Positions 14,957 through 24,489 of a stretch of DNA of 41,310 nt are shown one piece after another. Both the position numbers and the translations under genes were made by a program. Source of the stretch: an uncultured Hyphomicrobiales bacterium (GTDB lineage: Bacteria > Pseudomonadota > Alphaproteobacteria > Rhizobiales > Xanthobacteraceae). The stretch is taken from contig CAIMEA010000207.1 in assembly GCA_903839845.1 (NCBI GenBank), forward strand, positions 1 through 41,310, in the 5' to 3' direction. Below the pieces are notes generated by a model, which was not told the origin of the DNA, did no database searches, and was given only the letters and a program-made list of their open reading frames with translations. How positions within the stretch are numbered: position 1 is the first letter of the stretch; each line of letters begins with the position of its first letter.

Positions 14957-16573
14957 ATGCCCGCAAAAGCCCCATTTTACATTACCACCGCCATTTCCTA
15001 CCCGAACGGCGTGCCGCATATCGGCCACGCCTATGAGGCGATCGCGACCGACGCCATTGCCCGCTTCATGAGGCTCGACGGCTACGACGTCTATTTCCTG
15101 ACCGGTACCGACGAGCACGGCCAGAAGATGCAACAGACCGCAGCGAAGGAGGGGCTGACCGCCCGCCAGCTGCGCGACCGCAACGTGCCGCGCTTCGAGG
15201 CGATGGTCAAAGCGATGGGCTGCTCGAACGACGACTTCATCCATACGACGGAAGAGCGCCACTACCGCGCGTCGGAGGAAATCTGGCGCCGCATGGAAAA
15301 GAACGGCGACATCTATCTCGACAAATATGCCGGCTGGTATTCGGTGCGCGACGAGGCCTATTACGCCGAGGACGAGACGCATCTCAACGAGCACAAAGTG
15401 CGCCTCGCCACCAAGACCGGCACGCCGGTCGAATGGGTCGAGGAGGAGAGCTATTTCTTCAAGCTGTCGGCCTATCAGGACAAGCTGCTCGACCTTTACG
15501 CCAAAGTGCCCGACTTCGTGCTGCCGAAAGAACGGCTCAACGAAGTGGCGAGCTTCGTCAAAGGCGGCCTCAAGGATCTGTCGCTGTCGCGCACGACCTT
15601 CGACTGGGGCATTCCAGTGCCGGGGAATCCGAAGCACATCATGTATGTGTGGGTCGATGCGCTGACCAATTACATCACCGGCGTCGGTTTTCCCGACGAC
15701 CAGAGCGAGACGTTCAAGCGCTACTGGCCGGCGAGCCTGCACGTCATCGGCAAGGATATCGTGCGTTTTCACGCGGTCTATTGGCCGGCCTTCCTGATGT
15801 CGGCGGGGATTGCCGTGCCGAAGCGGATTTTCTCGCACGGATTCCTGTTCAATCGCGGCGAGAAGATGTCGAAGTCGGTCGGCAATGTGATCGATCCGTT
15901 CACCATGGTGGAGGCCTACGGTCTCGACCCGCTGCGCTTTTTCTTCCTGCGCGAAATTCCGTTCGGGCAGGACGGCAGTTACAGCCACGAGGCGATCGTC
16001 AACCGCATCAATGCCGATCTGGCCAACGATCTCGGCAATCTGGCGCAGCGCTCGCTGTCGATGGTCGGCAAGGCGTTCGGCGGCGTGTTGCCGGCGCCCG
16101 GCGATTTCACGCCGGAGGACCAGACCATTCTCGCCGCCGCCGACGCGATGATCGGCGTCGCGCGCGAGCACATGAAGACGCAACAATTGCACCAGGTGCT
16201 CAACGCGGTCTGGTCGGTGGTCGCCGACGCCAACCGCTATTTCGCCTCCGAGCAGCCCTGGGCCAAGGCCAAGACCGATCCGCAGCGGCAGGGGACGATC
16301 CTCTATGTCACGGCGGAAGTCATCCGGCAGGTGAGCCTGATGGCGCAGCCCTTCATGCCGACGGCGTCCGGCAAGCTGCTCGATCTCTTGGCGGTGCCGG
16401 CGGCGGAGCGCGACTTCACCGCGCTGGAGGGCGGCAAAAGGTTGGCGGCCGGCGTTCAATTGCCGGCGCCGCAGGGCGTGTTCCCGCGTTATGTCGAGCC
16501 GGAGACGGCGGAAGAAGAAAAGTCCGCCAAACCGGCGAAACCGCCCAAGCCCGCCAAACCGGCGAAGGCGTGA
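14957..16573 (+). CDS. metG: methionyl-tRNA synthetase
   Basis: A class I synthetase that charges tRNA-Met. The HIGH signature is PHIGHAYE near residue 17, and KMSKS occurs in [11 protein letters not shown] around residue 300. The zinc-knuckle cysteines of the E. coli type are absent: the segment reads [11 protein letters not shown], as in the zinc-free bacterial form. The anticodon-binding helical domain follows. The 538-residue protein lacks the C-terminal dimerisation (Trbp111-like) domain and instead ends in a Lys/Pro/Ala-rich tail of about 20 residues (repeats of KPAKP). The ATG at 14957 starts directly at the catalytic fold; the open frame upstream is shadow sequence. tatD begins three bases after the stop. 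Confidence 0.96.
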   Translation: MPAKAPFYITTAISYPNGVPHIGHAYEAIATDAIARFMRLDGYDVYFLTGTDEHGQKMQQTAAKEGLTARQLRDRNVPRFEAMVKAMGCSNDDFIHTTEERHYRASEEIWRRMEKNGDIYLDKYAGWYSVRDEAYYAEDETHLNEHKVRLATKTGTPVEWVEEESYFFKLSAYQDKLLDLYAKVPDFVLPKERLNEVASFVKGGLKDLSLSRTTFDWGIPVPGNPKHIMYVWVDALTNYITGVGFPDDQSETFKRYWPASLHVIGKDIVRFHAVYWPAFLMSAGIAVPKRIFSHGFLFNRGEKMSKSVGNVIDPFTMVEAYGLDPLRFFFLREIPFGQDGSYSHEAIVNRINADLANDLGNLAQRSLSMVGKAFGGVLPAPGDFTPEDQTILAAADAMIGVAREHMKTQQLHQVLNAVWSVVADANRYFASEQPWAKAKTDPQRQGTILYVTAEVIRQVSLMAQPFMPTASGKLLDLLAVPAAERDFTALEGGKRLAAGVQLPAPQGVFPRYVEPETAEEEKSAKPAKPPKPAKPAKA

Positions 16574-16575
16574 CG

Positions 16576-17370
16576 ATGCTCATCGACAGCCACTGCCATC
16601 TGGATTTTCCGGAATTCGCGCCTGAGCTGGACGCCATTGTCGCGCGCGCACGCGCCGCCGGTATTGGCCGCATGGTGACGATCTCGACGCGCGTGCGAAA
16701 ACTGCCGCAGGTGCTGGCGGTCGCCGAGAAATTTGCCGACATATTCTGCTCGGTCGGTACGCATCCTCATAATGCCCATGAGGAACTCGACATCGACGCG
16801 GCGCAGCTCGTGGCGCTGAGCAAGCATCCGAAAATCGTCGCCATCGGCGAGGCCGGGCTCGATTATCACTACGACAAGAGCCCGCGCGATGCGCAGGCTC
16901 AAGGCTTTCGCCAGCACATCGCCGCCGCGCGCGAGACCGGCCTGCCGCTGGTCATTCATGCGCGCGAGGCGGATGCCGACATGGCGCGCATTCTGGTCGA
17001 GGAAACGGAGAAGGGCGCCTTCCCGGCCGTTCTGCATTGCTATACCGGCGGCCGCGATCTGGCTTTTGAAGCCATCGAACTCGGCCTCTATATCGGCTTT
17101 ACCGGCATCATGACGTTCAAGAACGGTCAGGATTTGCGCAACCTCGCGGCGGAGCTGCCGGCGCATCGCATTCTGGTCGAAACCGACGCGCCGTTTCTCG
17201 CGCCGCTGCCTTATCGCGGCAAACGCAACGAGCCGTCTTACGTGGTCGAGACCGCCAAACTGCTGGCGCAGGTGCGCGGCGTCGATGCCGATGAAATCGC
17301 GCGGCAGACCACGGAAAATTTCTTTCAGTTGTTTTCCAAGGTTCCCCGGACGTTGGCAGACGCCGCATGA
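16576..17370 (+). CDS. tatD: TatD family metal-dependent DNase/hydrolase
   Basis: The TatD TIM-barrel hydrolases use two metal ions and act as 3'-5' exonucleases or D-aminoacyl-tRNA-type hydrolases. Metal ligands are visible in order: SHCHLDF near the N-terminus, GEAGLDYHY, PLVIHAREAD, LHCYTGG and ETDAPFLAP. The 264-residue length is typical. The ATG at 16576 follows the metG stop by two bases, and its own stop overlaps the next start (ATGA at 17367-17370), so metG-tatD-MBL form one translationally coupled operon, as in most rhizobia. Confidence 0.94.
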   Translation: MLIDSHCHLDFPEFAPELDAIVARARAAGIGRMVTISTRVRKLPQVLAVAEKFADIFCSVGTHPHNAHEELDIDAAQLVALSKHPKIVAIGEAGLDYHYDKSPRDAQAQGFRQHIAAARETGLPLVIHAREADADMARILVEETEKGAFPAVLHCYTGGRDLAFEAIELGLYIGFTGIMTFKNGQDLRNLAAELPAHRILVETDAPFLAPLPYRGKRNEPSYVVETAKLLAQVRGVDADEIARQTTENFFQLFSKVPRTLADAA

Positions 17371-18173
17371 GCTTGCGTTTCACAATGCGTTTTACGATTC
17401 TTGGCTGCGGCTCGTCGATGGGCGTGCCGCGCGTCGCGCTCGGCTGGGGCGATTGCGATCCGAACGAACCGAAGAACCGGCGGCGGCGTTGCGCGCTATT
17501 GGTAGAACGCACTTCCGCTGACGGCGTCACCCGTGTCCTCGTCGATGCCGGTTCCGACCTGCGCGAGCAACTCATCGGCGCCAATGTCGACTGGCTCGAT
17601 GGCGTGCTGATCACGCACGAGCACGCCGATCATACGCACGGCCTCGACGACCTGCGGCCGATCTTCGTCAAGAAGCGCCGCATGGTCGACGTCTATCTCG
17701 ACGCGGCGACCTCGCGCGCGGTGCATAGCGGTTTCGGCTATTGCTTTGCGACGCCGCCCGGCAGCAGCTACCCGCCGATCCTGAAGGAGCACCGCCTGGT
17801 GCCCGGCACGCCGGTGACGGTTCACGGGCAGGGTGGCCCGATCGACATTCTGCCGGTGCAACAGGAACACGGCGAGATCGACTCGCTTGGCTTTCGCTTC
17901 GGCAATGTGGCCTACTCGACCGACCTGAAACGGCTGCCGCCAGCCAGCATCAAGGCGCTTGCCGGCCTCGACGTGTGGATCGTCGATGCGCTGCGCCGGA
18001 CGCCGCATCCGAGCCATTTCAATCTGCCCGAGACGCTGGAATGGATCGAGCGCATCAAGCCAAAGCGCGCCATCCTGACCGACATGCACACCGATATGGA
18101 CTACCAGACGCTGCGCGCCGAACTGCCGGCGCATATCGAGCCGGCCTTTGACGGCATGCAATTCGATGCATAA
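17367..18173 (+). CDS. MBL-fold metallohydrolase (PhnP-like)
   Basis: A 268-residue beta-lactamase-fold metal hydrolase. The zinc motif is HEHADHTHG near residues 88-96. Other ligand positions appear as QQEHGE, YSTDLKR and LTDMHTDMDY at the end. Beginning FTILGCGSSMGVPR is typical of this branch, close to PhnP phosphodiesterases and often annotated that way. The start is the ATG at 17367 overlapping the tatD stop; a second ATG at 17382 (MRFTILG) is possible. The substrate is likely a cyclic or linear phosphodiester, unknown in detail. No phn genes are nearby, so a C-P lyase role is not implied. Confidence 0.9.
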   Translation: MSLRFTMRFTILGCGSSMGVPRVALGWGDCDPNEPKNRRRRCALLVERTSADGVTRVLVDAGSDLREQLIGANVDWLDGVLITHEHADHTHGLDDLRPIFVKKRRMVDVYLDAATSRAVHSGFGYCFATPPGSSYPPILKEHRLVPGTPVTVHGQGGPIDILPVQQEHGEIDSLGFRFGNVAYSTDLKRLPPASIKALAGLDVWIVDALRRTPHPSHFNLPETLEWIERIKPKRAILTDMHTDMDYQTLRAELPAHIEPAFDGMQFDA

Positions 18174-18331
18174 GCGGCGTAAATAGATCAGTTATTTCAA
18201 TAGTTAGCGACGGACAGCTAAAGGTTCACCCGACCTGTGACGGGAAGTCGATATCTAGAAATATTCCATAATATGTCTTATGCGAATTAGCTGTTGCGAT
18301 GCGCCATCGTGCGTCAGCAACGGTCAGCTGG

Positions 18332-19750
18332 TCACCCCGTGCCCAAGACTGGCACTGCTGGACCCGGCTCCGGCGCGCCGGCACGGGCCGACTTGATCAA
18401 ACCCCGGTACCACGCAAACGACGCTTTGGGCGTCCGCTGCTGGGTGGCGTAGTCGATATAGGTCAAGCCGAAGCGCACCCCGTAACCGGAGTCCCATTCG
18501 AAATTATCGAGCAGCGACCAGACGAAATAGCCGCGAATGTCGGCACCGGCAGCGGCCGCCTCGTCCAGCGCGCCGATATAGGCTTTGAGATACGCGATGC
18601 GGTTCTCGTCGTTGATTGCGCCGGCCGCGTAGGTTTTGTCGGAATCGCCAAAGCCGTTTTCCATCACATAGACCGGCAGCGCGTAGGTCTTGGCGACCGT
18701 TAGCAAGGTGTCGCGAAACGCATCCGGTTCGATCATCCAGCCGATCGGTGTCTGCGGAATGCCGTCCGGCTTCTCGCCGAACTGCCAGCCGAGGCGCGAT
18801 CCCGGATCGGCCTTCACGTAGCTCGGCCCATAGTGGTTGAGGCCGAACCAGTCGAGCGGCCGGTGAATACGCGCCATATCCCCCGGCTCTATGTATGGCG
18901 CCATCGCCTCTTGCATGAGTGCGGGATAGGCGCCGAGGCATTGCGGGTCGGGAAAGGCCTGGTTCCAATAAACACTGGACCGTTGCGCCGCTTGCGCATC
19001 GGCCGGCGTCGACGGCAGGCAGGGCTGGCAGTTGTGGATGGCGCCAATCAAACTGCCGGCGACGCGGTCGCGCAGCGCATCGACCGCTGCGCCATGGGCG
19101 AGATTGACGTTGTGGATGCACCGATGGAACGTGTCGACGTTCCGCATGTCGCGTTCGCCGCCGCCGGTGGCCTGCGCGAATATCGTGAAGATCGACGGCT
19201 CGTTAAACGTGGCAAAGCGTTTGACGCGGTCGCCGTAGCGGTTGGCGACCAAAGCGGCGTAGTCGGCAAACCAGCCGACGATGTCCCTGTTGGTCCAGCC
19301 GCCGACGTCGTCGAGCGCCTGCGGCATATCCCAGTGATAAAGGCAGAGCCACGGCTCGATGCCGGCCGCCAGGAGCGCATCGATCAGCCGGTCGTAGAAA
19401 GCGAGCCCCGCCTCGTTCGGCGCCCCTCGCCCCGTCGGCAGGAGTCGCGGCCACGCCACCGAAAAGCGGTAGGCCTGAACGCCGAGGCGCTGCATCAGGC
19501 CGATGTCCTCGGCATAGCGATGGTAATGGTCGCAGGCGATGTCGCCGGTGTCCTTGTTGGCGATCTGGCCCTTCAGGCCGTAGGTATCCCAGACGCTAAG
19601 CCCCCGGCCGTCCTCGCGCGTCGCGCCCTCGATTTGAAATGCCGACGTCGATACGCCCCAGATGAAGTCGCGCCGCAAAGCCGCCGTCGCTGGAAACCGC
19701 GCGGCTGCGCCAGTTCCCGTCGAAATACCCGTATGCTCTGCTGGAATCAT
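18332..19750 (-). CDS. GH1 family beta-glucosidase
   Basis: It is predicted to hydrolyse beta-linked disaccharides or aryl-glucosides in the cytoplasm; no signal peptide is evident. The GH1 N-terminal signature is FIWGVSTSAFQIEGA, the acid/base glutamate is in TFNEPS, and the nucleophile is in YVMENGF. The C-terminal WSLLDNFEW is the aglycone-site Trp/Glu motif. The 472-residue length is normal. The ATG at 19750 lies about 20 residues before the conserved core. It stands alone, with no sugar transporter or LacI regulator beside it, and is divergent from mazG. Its gene lies between two otherwise conserved blocks (metG operon and mazG) and may be an accessory acquisition. Confidence 0.94.
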   Translation of the reverse strand: MIPAEHTGISTGTGAAARFPATAALRRDFIWGVSTSAFQIEGATREDGRGLSVWDTYGLKGQIANKDTGDIACDHYHRYAEDIGLMQRLGVQAYRFSVAWPRLLPTGRGAPNEAGLAFYDRLIDALLAAGIEPWLCLYHWDMPQALDDVGGWTNRDIVGWFADYAALVANRYGDRVKRFATFNEPSIFTIFAQATGGGERDMRNVDTFHRCIHNVNLAHGAAVDALRDRVAGSLIGAIHNCQPCLPSTPADAQAAQRSSVYWNQAFPDPQCLGAYPALMQEAMAPYIEPGDMARIHRPLDWFGLNHYGPSYVKADPGSRLGWQFGEKPDGIPQTPIGWMIEPDAFRDTLLTVAKTYALPVYVMENGFGDSDKTYAAGAINDENRIAYLKAYIGALDEAAAAGADIRGYFVWSLLDNFEWDSGYGVRFGLTYIDYATQQRTPKASFAWYRGLIKSARAGAPEPGPAVPVLGTG

Positions 19751-19819
19751 CGATCACCCTTGCAAGTCGTCCGCAATCGTTATTCAGCGTGAAATCTAGC
19801 CCGGTATCGCCGGAAATTA

Positions 19820-19849
19820 TTGAGACAAGTCAATCGATTGCGTCATAAT
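19820..19849 (+). promoter_or_regulatory. candidate sigma-70 promoter for mazG
   Basis: TTGAGA (19820-19825) and CATAAT (19844-19849) are separated by 18 bases, about 114 bases before the mazG GTG. The region between the divergent beta-glucosidase and mazG is lower in GC than its surroundings. ATTGA-N6-TCAAT overlaps the -35 and could be a small operator. Judged by eye only. Confidence 0.35.
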
Positions 19850-19962
19850 CCGGGTCGGCCCGCACGATGACGGGACAGCCGATAGTTTGCTAAGACAGCC
19901 GCGCCGCCATCCCGATACCCGAACCCATCCCGACACCCATTTTCCGAACGCAGCCGCCGCCC

Positions 19963-20781
19963 GTGAAACCATCCCGCGACATCGTCCGGCTGCTCGAGAT
20001 CATGGCGGCGCTGCGCACGCCGGGCAGCGGCTGTCCGTGGGACCTGGAGCAGGACTTCGGCACCATCGCGCCCTACACCATCGAGGAAGCCTATGAGGTC
20101 GCCGACGCCATTGCCCGCGGCGATCTGGCCGACCTGCGCGACGAACTCGGCGACCTCCTGTTGCAGGTCGTTTTCCACGCGCGCATGGCCGAGGAGCAAG
20201 GCGCCTTCGATTTCGGCGGCGTGGTCGACGCCATCACCACCAAGATGATCCGCCGCCATCCGCATGTCTTTGCCGACGCCGAGGGCAACACGGCGGCGGC
20301 GGTCAAAGGCATGTGGGAAGAGATCAAGGCGCAAGAGAAGGCGGAGAAGCAATCCGGCGAGACCGCCTCGCCCGCCAGCGCGCCCCCGAGCGCGCTCGAC
20401 GGCGTGCCTGTGGCCCTGCCCGCATTGACCCGCGCCCTCAAGCTGCAACAGAAGGCCGGCCGTGTCGGCTTCGACTGGAACGACCCGCGCGCCGTGCTGG
20501 CGAAAATCCGCGAGGAAGCCGACGAGATCGAGGCCGAACTGGATGCGGCTGACAAGAGCAGCGCGGCGGCGGAAGTCGGCGATCTTCTGTTCGCGGTCGT
20601 CAACCTCGCCCGCCATCTAAGCGCCGATCCGGAAGCGATCCTGCGTGCGACCAACGACAAGTTCGCCCGCCGTTTCCAGTCGATCGAGCGGGCGCTGCTG
20701 GCGCAGGGCAAAGGTCCGAAAGACGCGACCTTGGCCGAGATGGATGCTTTATGGGACGCGGCGAAAGCCGAGGAAAAGTAG
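19963..20781 (+). CDS. mazG: nucleoside triphosphate pyrophosphohydrolase MazG
   Basis: It hydrolyses NTPs/dNTPs to monophosphates and pyrophosphate, a house-cleaning role. Two MazG domains are visible. The first has the TPGSGCPWDLEQ entry, then EEAYEVADAI and DELGDLLLQVVFHARMAEE (EExxE and ExxD metal motifs). The second has GFDWNDPRAVLAKIREEADEIEAEL and EVGDLLFAVVNLARHL. An Ala/Ser/Pro-rich linker near residues 125-150 joins them. The 272-residue length is typical. The GTG at 19963 starts ten residues before the conserved LLEIMAALR; no earlier ATG fits. In related genomes mazG is usually followed closely by hflX; here two extra genes intervene. Confidence 0.94.
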   Translation: MKPSRDIVRLLEIMAALRTPGSGCPWDLEQDFGTIAPYTIEEAYEVADAIARGDLADLRDELGDLLLQVVFHARMAEEQGAFDFGGVVDAITTKMIRRHPHVFADAEGNTAAAVKGMWEEIKAQEKAEKQSGETASPASAPPSALDGVPVALPALTRALKLQQKAGRVGFDWNDPRAVLAKIREEADEIEAELDAADKSSAAAEVGDLLFAVVNLARHLSADPEAILRATNDKFARRFQSIERALLAQGKGPKDATLAEMDALWDAAKAEEK

Positions 20782-20899
20782 GCTCTGCGCCCTTCTCCGC
20801 TGATGCCTGCGCAGGCGGGCCCCCAGTCCAACATCCGGTGGGCTTGCCCTGGCGGCTTTCAAAAGCTAATGAAATTCAAGTATTTGGGGACTGGGTTCT

Positions 20900-22198
20900 A
20901 TGACGGACAATCTGGTCATTGTCGCCGGCGGCGGCATCGGCGGGCTAGCGACGGCGTTGACGCTGCACCAGATCGGCGTGCCCTGCGTCGTGTTCGAGGC
21001 AGTGCGCGAGATGCGCCCGCTTGGCGTCGGCATTAACCTGCAGCCAAATGCTGTGCGCGAACTCTACGACCTCGGCATCACCCAGGACGATCTTGACCGC
21101 GTCGGTCTGCCGGCCAAGGAATGGGCGCTGGTCGGCCTGAACGGCAACGACATTTATTCAGAGCCGCGCGGCCTGCTCGCCGGCTATAACTGGCCGCAAT
21201 ATGCCGTGCATCGCGGCCAGTTGCACATGCTGCTGCACGACCGGCTGGTCGAGCGCATCGGCGCAAAGTCTGTCCGACTCGGCAGCCGCGTCAGCGGCTA
21301 CCGCAAGAACGGCAACGGCAGCGTCACCGCGCTGATCGAGCACGCCGACGGTTCAACCTCGGAGACGACCGGCGCGCTGCTGATCGGCGCCGACGGCATC
21401 CACTCGGCAGTGCGCGCGCAGATGCACCCCGCCCAGCCGCCGATCCACTGGGGCGGCGCCATCATGTGGCGCGGTACGACGCAGGCCAACCCGATCCGCA
21501 GCGGCGCGTCCTTCGTCGGCCTCGGTACGCATCGCCAGCGCGTCGTGTTCTATCCGATCTCGCAGCCCGATCCGACGACAGGCCTGTCGACGATCAACTG
21601 GATCGCCGAGACGACGCTCGACAATAGCGAAGGCTGGAAGCAGACCGGCTGGTTCCGGCAGGTGAAGGTCGAGGACTTCGTCCATCATTTCGATAAATGG
21701 GTGTGGGACTGGCTGGACGTGCCGTCTTTCCTGAATCAGGCCGACGTGGCATTCGAGAATCCGATGATCGACCGCGATCCGGTGCCGACCTGGTGCGACG
21801 GTCCGGTGGCGCTGATGGGCGACGCCGCGCATGCGATGTATCCGACCGGATCGAACGGCGCGAGCCAGGCGATCATCGACGCGCGCGTTCTCGGCGCATT
21901 GATGGTCGCGCATGGCGTCACCACGGAGGCGCTGGCTGCGTATGACGAACAGCTTTGCGGTCCGATCTCGCAGCTCATTCTGCGCAACCGCGGCGCCGGA
22001 CCGTTCGGCCTCCTGAACATGGTCGATGAGCGCTGCGGCGGCACGTTCGACAATATCGACGATGTCATTCCGCCCAAAGAGCGCGCCGAGTTCATGGCCG
22101 GCTACAAGGCCGCCGCCGGCTTCGCCATCGAGAAGCTCAACAACGCGCCGCCGACGATTGCCAAAGGCGCAAGAGCGCGCATCGCACAGGTGGTGTAA
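20900..22198 (+). CDS. FAD-dependent monooxygenase (PhzS/salicylate hydroxylase-like)
   Basis: A class A flavoprotein monooxygenase of 432 residues. FAD-binding motifs are in order: GGGIGGLATALTLHQ (ADP-binding) near residue 10, GADGIHSAVR (DG motif) near residue 160, and LMGDAAHAMYPTGSNGASQAI (GD motif) near residue 305. The family adds one oxygen to aromatic rings using NAD(P)H; closest in style are PhzS and other flavin-dependent oxidoreductases. The middle segment probably binds an aromatic substrate, but which one cannot be read from the sequence. It lies 118 bases after mazG and 68 before a methyltransferase gene on the same strand, suggesting a two-gene unit that hydroxylates and methylates one small molecule. 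That link is inferred. Confidence 0.88.
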   Translation: MTDNLVIVAGGGIGGLATALTLHQIGVPCVVFEAVREMRPLGVGINLQPNAVRELYDLGITQDDLDRVGLPAKEWALVGLNGNDIYSEPRGLLAGYNWPQYAVHRGQLHMLLHDRLVERIGAKSVRLGSRVSGYRKNGNGSVTALIEHADGSTSETTGALLIGADGIHSAVRAQMHPAQPPIHWGGAIMWRGTTQANPIRSGASFVGLGTHRQRVVFYPISQPDPTTGLSTINWIAETTLDNSEGWKQTGWFRQVKVEDFVHHFDKWVWDWLDVPSFLNQADVAFENPMIDRDPVPTWCDGPVALMGDAAHAMYPTGSNGASQAIIDARVLGALMVAHGVTTEALAAYDEQLCGPISQLILRNRGAGPFGLLNMVDERCGGTFDNIDDVIPPKERAEFMAGYKAAAGFAIEKLNNAPPTIAKGARARIAQVV

Positions 22199-22266
22199 GT
22201 GATGGCAAACGTCCGTGTTCGATGCGGAGCGCGGCGCTGACGGTCTAAGCGACAGGGCTAGATGGC

Positions 22267-23091
22267 ATGCTTATCGAAAAGTCGAAAAATCCAGCAGAAT
22301 ATCTCGATTTTGAGCGCACCGGCTGGGGCGCCTACATCGGCGGCTACAATGACACATTCGGCGCGGTAACCCGGCAAACGGTGCAAGCGACACTGGACGC
22401 GGCGCGGGTCGGCGGCGGCACGCGGATGCTCGACATTTGTTGCGGGCCGGGGATGTTGTCGGAAGCAGCCGCCCAACGTGGCGCGCAGGCCACAGGCCTC
22501 GATTTTCCCGGCGTCGTCGAGCTTGCACGCCGCCTGGTGCCGGCCGCGGAATTTCTGAGCGGCGACGCGCTCGACCTGCCGTTTCCTGACAATTCTTTTG
22601 ACGCCGTTGTCTGCGGCTACGGCGTCATGCATGTGCCGGACCCGGAAAAAGCGATGCGGGAGATGCTGCGCGTACTGCGGCCGGGTGGTCATGCCGCGCT
22701 CACCGTGTGGGACAACGACCCCAAATCCGGCCTCGGCCTTGTCTATCGCGCGGTACACGACTTCGCTAACCTGAATGTCCCTTTGCCGCACGGTCCGGGT
22801 ATTTTCCAGTTCAGCTCGATCGAGAAGATGCGGGACACCTTGACCGAAATCGGTTTCGCCAAAGCGGAGGCTACGCTCTTTCCGCAATACTGGCGTCTGC
22901 AGTCCGCCCGGCAATTGCTCGACGCGGTGCATGAAGGGACAGTCCGCACGCGTGCGGTGCTCGCCGCCCAAACGCCGGATGTCATCGCAAAGATCGCTGC
23001 ATATATTGAAGCCGGTTTCGACGGCGTACGGTCCGATGCCGGCTATAATGTGCCGATGCCGGCGATCATCGGCAGCGGCACCAAGCCCTAG
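22267..23091 (+). CDS. class I SAM-dependent methyltransferase (UbiE-like)
   Basis: A 274-residue Rossmann-fold methyltransferase. Motif I is MLDICCGPGML near residue 58, the acidic end of strand 2 is GLDFPG, and LPFPDNSFDAVVCGYGVMHVPDPEKAM plus VLRPGGHAALTVW are the usual post-I to motif III segments. It belongs to the Methyltransf_11/UbiE-like group; the acceptor is not determinable. The ATG at 22267 begins about 30 residues before the fold. It is probably co-transcribed with the upstream flavin monooxygenase, and converges with hflX, whose stop is 36 bases away. Confidence 0.85.
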   Translation: MLIEKSKNPAEYLDFERTGWGAYIGGYNDTFGAVTRQTVQATLDAARVGGGTRMLDICCGPGMLSEAAAQRGAQATGLDFPGVVELARRLVPAAEFLSGDALDLPFPDNSFDAVVCGYGVMHVPDPEKAMREMLRVLRPGGHAALTVWDNDPKSGLGLVYRAVHDFANLNVPLPHGPGIFQFSSIEKMRDTLTEIGFAKAEATLFPQYWRLQSARQLLDAVHEGTVRTRAVLAAQTPDVIAKIAAYIEAGFDGVRSDAGYNVPMPAIIGSGTKP

Positions 23092-23127
23092 CCGGAACCA
23101 GTCACGCGACTAAGCCGACTTCCGCGC

Positions 23128-24489
23128 TTACGCGCCGAATTTTGCCCGCACCCGCGCCGCCTGGTCGGGATCGGCGCGCACGGTGACGGCGAGCTTGCCC
23201 TGCTCGTCCATCTCCTTGGACAGCACTTCGGCGTGGCGATAAAGCCAGCTTAAGCCCGCGCCATCCGACGGATCGAGCGAGAGATCGATGGTCTGGCGCT
23301 TTTCGGCGAGCCGCGCCTCGACCGCGCCGATCAACTGATCGACGCCCTCGCCGGTTATCGCCGACACCGCGACTGGGCGGCGCTCTGCCGGTGCGCGCTC
23401 GGCCAGATTGAGAATGCGCTCGCGGCCATTGGCGTCGAGCCGGTCGATCTTGTTCCACACTTCGACGATGCGAGGGTCTTCCGGCGCGATGCCGAGTTCA
23501 CTTAAGACCTTTTCGACATCGTGCGACTGCGCGCTGGCGTCGTCATGCGACAGGTCGCGCACATGCAAAATGACGTCGGCCTCGATGACCTCTTCCAAGG
23601 TCGCACGGAACGCCGCCACCAAGGTGGTCGGCAGATCGGAAATGAAGCCGACCGTGTCGGAGAGAATAATGCGATTGCCGCGCGGCAGATCGACCGCACG
23701 CATGGTCGGATCGAGCGTGGCAAACAGCATGTCGGCCGACAGGACGCCGGCCGTCGTCATGCGGTTGAACAGAGTCGACTTGCCGGCGTTGGTATAGCCG
23801 ACCAAAGCGACGATCGGATATGGCGTGCGCTTGCGCGCGTCGCGGTGCAGCTTGCGGGTGCGCTTGACGCGCTCGAGTTCCTCCTCGATGCGCATGATCT
23901 TATCCGACAGCATGCGCCGGTCGGATTCAATTTGGGTTTCGCCGGGGCCGCCAAGAAACGCGCCGCCGCCGCGTTGGCGCTCGAGATGCGTCCAGGAGCG
24001 GACCAGCCGGCCCTTCTGATAGGTCAGGTGCGCATGCTCGACTTGCAACGCGCCCTCGCGGGTACGCGCGCGGCGGCCGAAGATTTCGAGAATGAGCCCG
24101 GTGCGATCGATGACTTTGGCGCCCCACGCTTTCTCCAGGTTGCGCTGTTGCACCGGCGAAATCGCGCAATCCATGATGACGACGGACGCTTCCAGCGACT
24201 TGGTCAGCCCGGCGATTTCGTCGACCTTGCCCTTGCCGACATAGGTCGGCGGCCGCACCGCGTGCAGCATGACGACGCCGCCCTGCACGACATCGAGATC
24301 GATGGCGCGGGCGAGCCCCATGGCTTCTTCAAGACGCGCTTCCGGCGTGCGCGTTTCGCCGGCGGCGCGCATACCGCCGGTGCGCGCGGTCGGACGCTTG
24401 ATCCACGGTTCGATGACGAGCGCGCGTCCGCTGCCCGAGCCCGTGGGCGTCAGGGTGTCCTTGCCGTCGTCGCGCTCGCGCTGTTCCAA
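23128..24489 (-). CDS. hflX: ribosome-associated GTPase HflX
   Basis: HflX binds the large ribosomal subunit and can split stalled 70S ribosomes after stress. The N-terminal nucleotide-binding domain ends with the glycine-rich GGGAFLGGPGETQIESD segment. The G domain has G1 GYTNAGKST, G2 FATLDPT, G3 DTVGF and G4 NKID. The 453-residue length is typical of alphaproteobacteria. The only start fitting the frame is a TTG at 24489, which abuts the hfq TAG stop with no spacing; the next in-frame ATG is about 40 residues in. Translation is thus likely coupled to hfq, giving an hfq-hflX pair as in many proteobacteria. Confidence 0.94.
   Translation of the reverse strand: MEQRERDDGKDTLTPTGSGSGRALVIEPWIKRPTARTGGMRAAGETRTPEARLEEAMGLARAIDLDVVQGGVVMLHAVRPPTYVGKGKVDEIAGLTKSLEASVVIMDCAISPVQQRNLEKAWGAKVIDRTGLILEIFGRRARTREGALQVEHAHLTYQKGRLVRSWTHLERQRGGGAFLGGPGETQIESDRRMLSDKIMRIEEELERVKRTRKLHRDARKRTPYPIVALVGYTNAGKSTLFNRMTTAGVLSADMLFATLDPTMRAVDLPRGNRIILSDTVGFISDLPTTLVAAFRATLEEVIEADVILHVRDLSHDDASAQSHDVEKVLSELGIAPEDPRIVEVWNKIDRLDANGRERILNLAERAPAERRPVAVSAITGEGVDQLIGAVEARLAEKRQTIDLSLDPSDGAGLSWLYRHAEVLSKEMDEQGKLAVTVRADPDQAARVRAKFGA

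Noticed and set aside
20805-20816. 12-bp palindrome GCCTGCGCAGGC after mazG
   Set aside because: In DNA this GC-rich, a single 12-bp palindrome without a T-run or second copy is too weak to call a terminator or repeat.
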